Shown here: one piece after another, positions 1 through 5,208 of the stretch
Position numbering within the stretch: position 1 is the first letter of the stretch
How the letters are laid out: every line of letters begins with the position of its first letter
NCBI GenBank assembly: GCA_002368805.1
Contig: DFFH01000047.1
Coordinates: 1-5,291 of the forward strand
Direction of reading: 5' to 3'
Origin: Mageeibacillus sp. UBA3781
GTDB lineage: Bacteria > Bacillota > Clostridia > Saccharofermentanales > Saccharofermentanaceae
DNA length: 5,291 nt
Made by a program: the position numbers and the translations under genes
Notes under the pieces: model-generated
Database searches by the model: none
Seen by the model: only the letters and a program-made list of their open reading frames with translations
What the model was told of the DNA's origin: nothing

Positions 1-377
1 CCGATTGCGAAACTATTTATCTATCTGAATTCTGCGACGTGTTTTACGTTCTGGAGAAGAATGTGGTTCTGGTTCACTGGAAAAAGTACTGTGAGCTCGA
101 GCAGTATCGTTTGCCTTTGGAAAAAGCACTTGTGGTGATCAGGAATCACTCCGGATGCGATTATGTGGCGGATACCAGAGATGGCTTTGAGGATAATCCG
201 CTGGACACAAAGTGGGTGGCGGAGTATTTCATGCCGAAGGCTAAAGAATACGGTTGCCGGATCATTTATTTCATTATCGATAAGGAGAATTCCCTTAAGG
301 AAGAACTGGAAGGACAGGAGAAAGATTCTGCTTCGTTACTGGAGTTCCGGTATATATACGGGATCGACGAAATATAG
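1..377 (+). CDS. Small cytoplasmic protein, STAS/SpoIIAA-like fold suspected; 5' end outside window
   Basis: The reading frame is open from base 3 through the left edge and stops with TAG at 375-377, so the gene is cut at its 5' end. A GTG at 39 could be read as a start but has no Shine-Dalgarno sequence before it, and the upstream codons continue sensibly (DCETIYLSEFCD), so I treat it as an internal valine. The visible part is about 124 residues, with no signal peptide or membrane segment. It shows an alternation of strands and helices: a strand around NVVLVHW, a helix rich in YRLPLEKAL, a YVADTRDGFED turn, then DTKWVAEYFMPKAKEYGC followed by the strand RIIYFII. The 'ADTR...D..W....F.P.....G' pattern resembles small STAS/SpoIIAA-like proteins; this is a fold-level impression, not a firm family assignment. 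Function is unknown. The lipoprotein gene follows after 43 bp with no obvious terminator between, so the two may share a transcript. Confidence 0.7.
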   Translation, partial: DCETIYLSEFCDVFYVLEKNVVLVHWKKYCELEQYRLPLEKALVVIRNHSGCDYVADTRDGFEDNPLDTKWVAEYFMPKAKEYGCRIIYFIIDKENSLKEELEGQEKDSASLLEFRYIYGIDEI

Positions 378-406
378 TTTTTAGGAAAAGAAAGGATGTC
401 TTGAAA

Positions 407-414
407 AGGAGGAG
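407..414 (+). promoter_or_regulatory. Ribosome binding site that fixes the lipoprotein start
   Basis: AGGAGGAG lies 6 bp before the ATG at 421. An in-frame TTG at 415 abuts this site and is too close to be used, so ATG 421 is the start. This removes two residues from the longest possible frame and gives a normal MRKR signal-peptide n-region. Confidence 0.85.
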
Positions 415-420
415 TTGTTT

Positions 421-1023
421 ATGAGAAAACGTGTTTTCGCTTTTTTTCTGGTGGCTGTTACACTGATCACACTCGTTGGCTGTAAAAAAACCAAAAAGCT
501 CATTGAAAATGAGGCGGATGCTAAAGAAGTCATCGAATGCCCGAAAGAGAATATGTTCGGGCTGGAAAAGATCGCGTTATTTGAAGACCGGGCGGTGGCT
601 GTTTTTGACGAGAAGCTCTGCGAGGGTTTTGAGTACGATGAGAATGACTTTGATACGTTCAGTCTCAAAGGATATCTGGGTAAGAAGAATGCGGGCTTCA
701 GCCTTACAGTAGAAAATATGAAGAATATCTGGCCCGAGGAAGATAAGAGCAGTATCGAACTTAAAGATGGTCATTACATAGTCACCATCATTTTCCCGAA
801 CAAGGAGTCCTATAAAGAAGATCCCGATGAGGATTTTGAGATCCTGGGACTTCATATCAGCGGCATGACCATCTGGATCACCGAGGATACGGTCGAACTT
901 AGATACACTGCGAGAGGGTATGACATCATGTGGTACTACACGCAGGAATTCGATCGCGCAAAAGGAAAATGGGAAAAGGTCGATGAGGATGAGGTCAGCT
1001 GCATGACGACTGAGACATATTAA
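421..1023 (+). CDS. Acidic lipoprotein of unknown function
   Basis: This encodes a 200-residue protein with a lipoprotein signal peptide. A positively charged start (MRKR) is followed by a hydrophobic stretch at residues 5-19 and the lipobox L18-V19-G20-C21. Cys21 should be lipidated and the protein anchored on the outer face of the cytoplasmic membrane. After a lysine-rich stretch (KKTKK, 22-26) the mature part is rich in Asp and Glu. It appears mostly beta-strand, with strand-like segments near residues 53-65 (IALFEDRAVAVFD), 118-126 (HYIVTIIFP) and 140-165. Two further cysteines (about residues 40 and 68) and one near the C-terminus are visible. I recognise no family. Translation is supported by a strong AGGAGG site. 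It probably follows the upstream small gene in one transcript, and the next gene has its own promoter. The real-gene call is strong; the function is open. Confidence 0.85.
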   Translation: MRKRVFAFFLVAVTLITLVGCKKTKKLIENEADAKEVIECPKENMFGLEKIALFEDRAVAVFDEKLCEGFEYDENDFDTFSLKGYLGKKNAGFSLTVENMKNIWPEEDKSSIELKDGHYIVTIIFPNKESYKEDPDEDFEILGLHISGMTIWITEDTVELRYTARGYDIMWYYTQEFDRAKGKWEKVDEDEVSCMTTETY

Positions 1024-1053
1024 CATGACGTCTGCTATGATAGATTAACATGA
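1019..1053 (+). repeat. Pair of 10-bp direct repeats upstream of the HD gene promoter
   Basis: ATTAACATGA occurs at 1019-1028, overlapping the TAA stop of the lipoprotein gene, and again at 1044-1053. The two are 25 bp apart start to start. The second copy lies where the -35 contacts of the 1072-1080 promoter would be. They may be regulator binding half-sites or chance; nothing else in the window decides. Confidence 0.4.
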
Positions 1054-1071
1054 ATTCTTCGATGGATTGAA

Positions 1072-1080
1072 TGGTATAAT
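1072..1080 (+). promoter_or_regulatory. Extended -10 promoter for the HD-domain gene
   Basis: TGG followed directly by TATAAT (1075-1080) makes a perfect -10 hexamer with the TGn extension. The 17-bp-spaced -35 position (1052-1057, GAATTC) is poor, which is typical of extended -10 promoters. Transcription would start near 1087, leaving a leader of about 36 nt before the ATG at 1123. This makes the HD gene the first gene of a separate transcription unit. Confidence 0.6.
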
Positions 1081-1122
1081 GAACCACGAAAATGAAGAAA
1101 AGAAACTAGTGGGAGAAGTCAT

Positions 1123-1779
1123 ATGACTTACGAAGAGATCAAGAATAATGAAGTGATCAAAACTTATATCAAGCAGGCAAATGAGTCGCTGGATGCGCTG
1201 GGATATACGGAGCACGGGTTTGCGCATGTGACGCTTGTGGCAGAGACAGCAGGCTATATCCTTAAGACTCTGGGATATCCCGAGAGGACCGTGGAACTTG
1301 TGAAGATCGCCGGATATCTCCATGACATCGGCAATCTGGTGAACCGGACGGATCACAGCCAGTCAGGCGCGCTGATCGCTTTCCGGATATTAAATGAGAT
1401 GGGATTCCCGCCGGAGGAAATCGGCATGATCGTTACGGCGATCGGAAACCACGATGAGGGAACCGGTGTCCCGGTAAGTTCTCTTGCAGCGGCGCTGATA
1501 CTGGCAGATAAGAGCGATGTGCGCCGTAACCGTGTCCGTCATGACGATAAGTCGACGTTTGATATTCATGACCGTGTCAACTATTCGGTCACGAAGTCCG
1601 AACTGAAGATCAACGAGGCGCACACGATCATCAAACTCAAGCTCTCGGTCGATACGCACTATAGTTCGGTGATGGACTATTTCGAGATCTTTCTGCAGCG
1701 CATGGTCCTGTGCCGTAAGGCCGCAGAAACACTCGGCCTGCAGTTTAAGCTGATCATCAACGAGCAGCAGCTGATCTGA
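1123..1779 (+). CDS. HD-domain metal-dependent phosphohydrolase
   Basis: This encodes a 218-residue soluble protein. The metal ligands of the HD superfamily are all visible: His35 (in EHGFAH), His67-Asp68 in the HDIG motif at 67-70, His78, His110 (GNHDEG) and Asp129 (ILADKSD). Six ligands in this order suggest a two-metal site, as in HD-type phosphohydrolases that act on nucleotides or other phosphoesters; the substrate cannot be read from the sequence. Residues 1-30 form a leading helix and 30-150 the HD domain. Residues 155-218 form a strand-rich C-terminal part (VDTHYSSVMDYFEIF at 176-190, then a helix and the end FKLIINEQQLI) that I associate with HD proteins of clostridia. The start is set by GGGAGA at 1111-1116, 6 bp before the ATG. 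The gene has its own extended -10 promoter. The esterase gene follows after 102 bp with no clear terminator, so they may be co-transcribed. Codons 176-190 are duplicated downstream at 2656-2700. Confidence 0.9.
   Translation: MTYEEIKNNEVIKTYIKQANESLDALGYTEHGFAHVTLVAETAGYILKTLGYPERTVELVKIAGYLHDIGNLVNRTDHSQSGALIAFRILNEMGFPPEEIGMIVTAIGNHDEGTGVPVSSLAAALILADKSDVRRNRVRHDDKSTFDIHDRVNYSVTKSELKINEAHTIIKLKLSVDTHYSSVMDYFEIFLQRMVLCRKAAETLGLQFKLIINEQQLI
1648..1692 (+). repeat. 45-bp direct repeat, copy 1 (inside the HD gene)
   Basis: This stretch encodes residues 176-190 of the HD-domain protein and is matched at 44 of 45 positions by 2656-2700. The only difference is A at 1685 against T at 2693. The match ends abruptly on both sides. 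As this copy is part of an intact, normal-looking protein, it is the likely source copy. Confidence 0.95.
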
Positions 1780-1803
1780 CCGGGATCTTCAGCTAGAAGT
1801 AAC

Positions 1804-1865
1804 TTGCGAGTAAATGTGGATATATAGTGCTAAAGTACCGGACAAATACTGCGATAGAGAATCGC
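1804..1865 (+). promoter_or_regulatory. Leader of the esterase gene: weak promoter candidates and a small hairpin
   Basis: The 102-bp gap between the HD gene and the esterase holds AT-rich -10-like sequences (TATAGT at 1823-1828 and TGC-TAAAGT at 1828-1836), but no good -35 at proper spacing; TTGCGA at 1804-1809 is too close to the first and 21 bp from the second. A perfect 5-bp hairpin, GCGAT-AGAGA-ATCGC (1851-1865), sits 5 nt before the ribosome binding site GGGAGGA. No terminator follows the HD gene, so readthrough from its promoter may be enough to express the esterase. Confidence 0.3.
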
Positions 1866-1881
1866 TACAGGGAGGAAAAAT

Positions 1882-2655
1882 ATGGCACTGATTAGTATTG
1901 ATTTCAGATCGGAAACTCTAAAGAGAAGCGTGCAGGCAAATGTCATTCTTCCGATAGAGACCTGCGATGGTCCATATCCGACATTGTATCTTCTTCACGG
2001 ACTGACAGATAACTGTAACGGGTGGCTCAGTTATACCCGGATCCGTAAATGGGCGGAAGAAAGCGGGCTTGCGGTGGTCATGCCTTCCGGAGAAAACTCG
2101 TTTTATATGGATATTCTTGTGAAAGACGGCTGCCTGGGTGATTTTGGCGAATACGTCGGACGGGAACTGGTCGAAGTGACGCGGAAGATGTTCCCTCTTT
2201 CCACCAAGAGAGAAGATACTTTCCTTGCCGGTCTCTCCATGGGTGGCTTCGGCACGTGCCGGAATGCACTGAAGTATAGTGAGACGTTCGGGAAAGCCGC
2301 CATTTTGTCGGGTGCGCTGCATTTCTATGAATACCCTGAAGAATGGGTGAATACGCAAGGAAACACGATTGGCGAGGTGAAGAACTTCGGTGATCTGGAA
2401 AAGACCAGGAATTCGGACAGAAATCCACGCTTCCTGATGGAGAGAATCAAGAACGATCCGACTAAGAGTTTCCCATCGTTTTATGTGGCATGCGGACTTC
2501 AGGATGAGCTTCTGGAAGCAAACCGCTCCATTGCAAAAGCACTGAAAGACGCAGGCGCGGATGTCACCTATGAAGAAGGTGAAGGCCGCCACGACTGGGA
2601 CTTCTGGGATGAATACATTCAGCATGTCCTGAAGTGGCTGGGCTTTGGTGTGTAA
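1882..2655 (+). CDS. Esterase D/tributyrin esterase-type alpha/beta hydrolase
   Basis: This encodes a 257-residue cytoplasmic serine esterase without a signal peptide. It follows the esterase D/acetylesterase layout: the strand-loop YLLHGLTD at 36-43 supplies the oxyanion-hole HG. The nucleophile elbow GLSMGG at 117-122 places the catalytic Ser at 119, the acid is Asp208 (CGLQDELL), and the base is His237 (GRHDWDFW). The W48 and E90-Y91 neighbourhoods (GWLSYT, GDFGEYV) are also usual for this family. Members hydrolyse short-chain carboxylic esters such as tributyrin, acetylated sugars or S-formylglutathione; which of these applies here is not visible. The length is typical of a complete single-domain member. 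Start: GGGAGGA at 1870-1876, 6 bp from the ATG. It is likely transcribed with the HD gene. It ends with TAA at 2653-2655, and a copied fragment of the HD gene starts at the next base, in the same reading phase. Confidence 0.92.
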   Translation: MALISIDFRSETLKRSVQANVILPIETCDGPYPTLYLLHGLTDNCNGWLSYTRIRKWAEESGLAVVMPSGENSFYMDILVKDGCLGDFGEYVGRELVEVTRKMFPLSTKREDTFLAGLSMGGFGTCRNALKYSETFGKAAILSGALHFYEYPEEWVNTQGNTIGEVKNFGDLEKTRNSDRNPRFLMERIKNDPTKSFPSFYVACGLQDELLEANRSIAKALKDAGADVTYEEGEGRHDWDFWDEYIQHVLKWLGFGV

Positions 2656-2700
2656 GTCGATACGCACTATAGTTCGGTGATGGACTATTTCGTGATCTTT
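2656..2700 (+). repeat. 45-bp direct repeat, copy 2 (fragment of the HD gene after the esterase)
   Basis: This is a 44/45 copy of 1648-1692 placed directly after the esterase stop codon, between the two convergent genes. In the phase of the HD gene it would read VDTHYSSVMDYFVIF, with Glu188 of the HD protein changed to Val. The sequence on either side is not HD-like, so it is an isolated fragment and not the end of a second HD gene. It contains a short imperfect hairpin (ATAGTTC with GGACTAT) that is also present in copy 1. Confidence 0.95.
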
Positions 2701-2722
2701 AGTAAAGAAACGATAGTCGTTA

Positions 2723-5044
2723 TTACTGCCTTTCTCTGAGAAGGGTTCTTATACGGTTATCGATCACGCTCACGACATCATCGATGGATTTCTGATCTGC
2801 AAAATAAGGTGCAGTTTCTTCCATGATCACATTAATGATTTCTATATCGCTGTAGTAAGCATAATCTACGGCGGAAATAAAGTCGTGGACTTTTTGTGCT
2901 TCCTCTTTTGTCATGGGAGTCATCATATCGATCGACCATTCTTCCTCAATATCTGAATTATAATACTTCCAGTATTCCTCGTGATCTTTGGGGTTCATTT
3001 CAAAATCCAGAAGGTAATCTACCGAAGATCTTCGGACGGGGAAGGCTCCTCTTGAGATAGACTCAATATCGTCCTGCCGCAGATAATACTCCTGGACATC
3101 GGAAGACAAAAGCAGTTTTATAAACTCCCAGGCAGCATTTACGTCTTTGCAGTTCGAAGTAACAGAAATGCTATTGCAGGAAAAAGATGCATGTCCACCA
3201 TCCTTGGAGATCACCCCATAGAATTGGCCCGATGAAGCGTAGCAGTATTCTTCGATGATCTCTTTGCAATCCTGGCCGCCGATGCGATTCTTGGAAAGAA
3301 CAGTTTCCCTGAAGTTTCCGTTATTCCACTCGTCCATATTCAAACAGTATTCTTTCGACAATCTCAGAAGATCTTTGAATTCCGCAGAAGAGAAATGCGG
3401 GGTTTGGCTGTCCTTGTCAATGAAAGATGCGGCATCGATAACCAGACACTCCCGCAGAAAATCCTGCCCGGTCATCTGTAGCAGTACTCGGCCGTCTGCA
3501 TGGGCATCCATGTACTTCAGCCATTCGCTGTATGTCGGAGCTATATTGGCTGCATTTTTGTCATTCCCGGAGATCGTATAATTCAATATTTCAAAATTAT
3601 ACGGAATAGAATACAATGTATCTCCGTTTTTCATGATGTTGAACAGATTGGTATAATACTGGTCTTTCCACGAAGGATCTTCATTTTCCCACATAGGGCC
3701 AAGGTCCTGAAGTAATCCTCCATATTCATAGAATCTGGAATCGTATTTGTCTCCGCTCCCGGAGAAATGTAACAACATATCCGGACCTTCTCCGTCACGG
3801 ATCTCCTTCCAGATATATGTAGCGATCGCTTCGTCATATGCATCTGTATCGATCCATCCATCTTGATTCAGGAAACCATCGGAACTGATGAGATCTTCGA
3901 AGGTCTTGTATTCGATCACATATTGGGAGTTTTCGGAATTGTATTTCTGAATTGCCCATATTATTTCTTCCGGGATATCAGCCCCGACTAACTGAAGAGT
4001 TGTCTTTCCAACGCGCGGGTCTTTTCCGGCTTTGAAAAGATAGATTTTCTTCATGTTGGGTCCGCAGGCCAGGATCCTGTCATGGTTTTTCGACACGATA
4101 CGAAGATCCGTAGGTGAATCTGTTTTATCTGCGTCAGAGTTGTTCCATAGAATGATGTTGTCCCAGGTTCCGGTCGTTTTATTCAAATGCCAGATACCTT
4201 TATCACTGTCGAAATACTGTTCTTCATTATAATAATGAAACTTTCCATATTTTGAAGGAGCGGTCAGTTCTCCGTGATAGGAAACATCGCTGTCTGTCGA
4301 AAGATCCTTTATCTGATAGACGTCTTCTTCTGATGTGAGATTCAATTGAAGCAGATGATCTCCATACCAGATGTAGTCTTTTGCTGATGAATCACGTTTG
4401 GACCGGAACCGGCATTCGCCGGAAGAGATATCATACCCGAAGCAGGCCAGTTCTCCTTGTTCATTTAGATTCATCACATAAATGAGATCCTGGTGGAAAC
4501 CGAGTATCTCACCGATATGACTACCTTCCGGTTTAATGAAAGAAGAGCCGGTTTCGTGATTCGATTTATTTAGATATATGACTCGTAATCTATCTTTTGA
4601 TGAGTAGTAAACGACGTAGAGATTCTGCGCATCCTCAAACATATATGCGCTGTATCCGAAATTAAGTTCAGAGAAAGTCCCTAACTTGACTACATCTGTC
4701 TGCCGTCCGTCAAAATCGAATTGTTCCAGATATACTGTCGGATCATCAGAATCAGATACTACCAGTACCCATACGGATGTGTCAGATAGCATTCCGTCAA
4801 ATACGATGGGAGTATTACTCTGATCCGGTAACGAGTAATCCGGATTAATACTTGAAAAATACTCTGAAGTATCAGGTCCGGTCTGGAAATCTGTTTCTGT
4901 TTCTGTATGTGTATTATTGCTTCCATTCACCGCTGATGTAGAAGTAGAGGTATCGGTCTTGTGACATCCTGTAAAGACATTCATAAGACTGAAGATAAGC
5001 ATACACGCGATAGTTCTTTTCATAAAAAGAGATATTCTTCTCAT
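2723..5044 (-). CDS. Large solute-binding-like lipoprotein with a beta-rich N-terminal domain
   Basis: This encodes a 773-residue exported lipoprotein. The signal peptide has a basic n-region (MRR...MKR), a hydrophobic core at 11-24 and the lipobox V23-F24-T25-G26-C27, with an atypical Phe at -3. A Ser/Thr/Asn-rich linker covers 28-60. Residues about 78-345 are repeated short strands (WVLVVSD, NLYVVYYS, LIYVMNLN, HLLQLNL, KIYLFKAG), suggesting a beta-propeller-like domain. From KTTLQLVG (347) onward it resembles family 1 extracellular solute-binding proteins: GPDMLLHFSG at 420-429, GGLLQDLGP at 442-450, YSIPYNF at 478-484, AAWEFIKLLLSSDVQ at 637-651 and GAFPVRRS at 666-673. Such domains usually capture sugars or oligosaccharides for ABC importers, but no permease or ATPase gene is in view. 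ATG 5044 is chosen because GGGGG (5051-5055) precedes it and the signal peptide begins well there. An ATG at 5122 would add 26 residues but lies in the operator region without a ribosome site. ATG 5023 is the alternative. The gene is divergent from the TetR gene and probably controlled by it. Confidence 0.88.
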   Translation of the reverse strand: MRRISLFMKRTIACMLIFSLMNVFTGCHKTDTSTSTSAVNGSNNTHTETETDFQTGPDTSEYFSSINPDYSLPDQSNTPIVFDGMLSDTSVWVLVVSDSDDPTVYLEQFDFDGRQTDVVKLGTFSELNFGYSAYMFEDAQNLYVVYYSSKDRLRVIYLNKSNHETGSSFIKPEGSHIGEILGFHQDLIYVMNLNEQGELACFGYDISSGECRFRSKRDSSAKDYIWYGDHLLQLNLTSEEDVYQIKDLSTDSDVSYHGELTAPSKYGKFHYYNEEQYFDSDKGIWHLNKTTGTWDNIILWNNSDADKTDSPTDLRIVSKNHDRILACGPNMKKIYLFKAGKDPRVGKTTLQLVGADIPEEIIWAIQKYNSENSQYVIEYKTFEDLISSDGFLNQDGWIDTDAYDEAIATYIWKEIRDGEGPDMLLHFSGSGDKYDSRFYEYGGLLQDLGPMWENEDPSWKDQYYTNLFNIMKNGDTLYSIPYNFEILNYTISGNDKNAANIAPTYSEWLKYMDAHADGRVLLQMTGQDFLRECLVIDAASFIDKDSQTPHFSSAEFKDLLRLSKEYCLNMDEWNNGNFRETVLSKNRIGGQDCKEIIEEYCYASSGQFYGVISKDGGHASFSCNSISVTSNCKDVNAAWEFIKLLLSSDVQEYYLRQDDIESISRGAFPVRRSSVDYLLDFEMNPKDHEEYWKYYNSDIEEEWSIDMMTPMTKEEAQKVHDFISAVDYAYYSDIEIINVIMEETAPYFADQKSIDDVVSVIDNRIRTLLRERQ
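2729..2750 (+). terminator. Possible weak terminator for the esterase transcript
   Basis: CCTTTCT (2729-2735), loop CTG and AGAAGGG (2739-2745) form a 7-bp stem with one G-U pair, followed by TTCTT. It lies inside the last codons of the convergent lipoprotein gene and reads as a terminator only on the plus strand. The stem is short and the U tract is interrupted, so support is modest. Confidence 0.3.
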
Positions 5045-5070
5045 GATAACGCCCCCGAGAGAATTAAAAG

Positions 5071-5113
5071 ATTGCCAGAACCTATGGTAACAAACAGCGA
5101 GCCAACTGGCAAT
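5071..5113 (-). promoter_or_regulatory. Inverted repeat in the leader of the lipoprotein gene
   Basis: ATTGCCAG (5071-5078) and CTGGCAAT (5106-5113) are perfect 8-bp inverted repeats with a 27-nt loop. In the minus-strand mRNA the stem would form just after the predicted transcription start (about 5138), be followed by UCUUUUAAUU, and end 26 nt before the ATG. It could be an attenuator-like element, an mRNA stabiliser, or another protein-binding site; the sequence alone does not decide. Confidence 0.45.
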
Positions 5114-5123
5114 GCCTCCCATC

Positions 5124-5141
5124 TTGACATCGTGTCAGAAT
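5124..5141. promoter_or_regulatory. Operator 1, near-palindrome on the tetR-side -35
   Basis: TTGACATCGTGTCAGAAT contains the near-palindrome TGACA-TCG-TGTCA (5125-5137). It covers the -35 element of the plus-strand promoter and the predicted start of the minus-strand transcript. Its 13-bp core is the exact reverse complement of operator 2, 34 bp away. Its size and symmetry fit a TetR-family dimer. Confidence 0.75.
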
Positions 5142-5152
5142 GAGTTTATAAT
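5124..5152 (+). promoter_or_regulatory. Perfect-consensus sigma-A promoter for the TetR gene
   Basis: TTGACA at 5124-5129 and TATAAT at 5147-5152 are both perfect hexamers with the ideal 17-bp spacer. Transcription should begin near 5159, giving a leader of about 50 nt. Such a strong promoter on a repressor gene fits autorepression through the operators that overlap the -35 and the start point. Confidence 0.88.
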
Positions 5153-5172
5153 TCAAGTTGACACGATGTCAG
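5145..5172 (-). promoter_or_regulatory. Opposing promoter for the solute-binding-like lipoprotein gene
   Basis: On the minus strand CTGACA (5172-5167) and TATAAA (5150-5145) are separated by 16 bp. Each hexamer is one base from consensus. Its -10 overlaps the -10 of the plus-strand promoter, so the two promoters interleave and polymerase probably cannot occupy both at once. Operator 2 covers its -35. Transcription would begin near 5138, about 94 nt before the chosen ATG. Confidence 0.7.
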
Positions 5173-5175
5173 AAT
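5158..5175. promoter_or_regulatory. Operator 2, near-palindrome on the lipoprotein-side -35
   Basis: TTGACACGATGTCAGAAT contains TGACA-CGA-TGTCA (5159-5171). It differs from operator 1 only in the three central bases, where it is the reverse complement. It covers the -35 of the minus-strand promoter and the predicted start point of the TetR transcript. Confidence 0.75.
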
Positions 5176-5208
5176 AGGATTTACGAAAAGAATTTGTGGA
5201 GGCGCACC

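Noticed and set aside
577..1026. A 149-codon minus-strand frame opposite the lipoprotein
   Set aside because: It is a shadow of the plus-strand lipoprotein frame, which has a lipobox signal peptide and an AGGAGG site; the opposite frame has neither.
1918..2667. A 249-codon open frame on the minus strand opposite the esterase
   Set aside because: It lies wholly opposite a gene with a full catalytic triad and a strong ribosome site. Its translation has no recognisable domain, and no ribosome site precedes it.
1648..2700. Reading the 45-bp direct repeats as attachment-site or transposon target duplications around the esterase
   Set aside because: No integrase or transposase lies between them, there are no terminal inverted repeats, and the length is far above usual target duplications. 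The sequence after copy 2 does not look like a displaced HD gene end.
2701..2727. Imperfect hairpin AGTAA-AGA-AACGA-TAG-TCGTT-A-TTACT between the convergent genes, considered as a bidirectional terminator
   Set aside because: The stem is interrupted and AT-rich, and neither side has a U tract. It is too weak to annotate as a terminator.
3255..3581. A plus-strand frame of about 108 codons inside the large lipoprotein gene
   Set aside because: The minus-strand gene is continuous here with clear solute-binding-protein motifs, and the plus frame resembles no family and has no ribosome site.
5045..5122. Extending the lipoprotein start to ATG at 5122
   Set aside because: It would put a poorly hydrophobic 26-residue extension before a good signal peptide, lacks a ribosome site, and lies only about 16 nt from the predicted transcript start.
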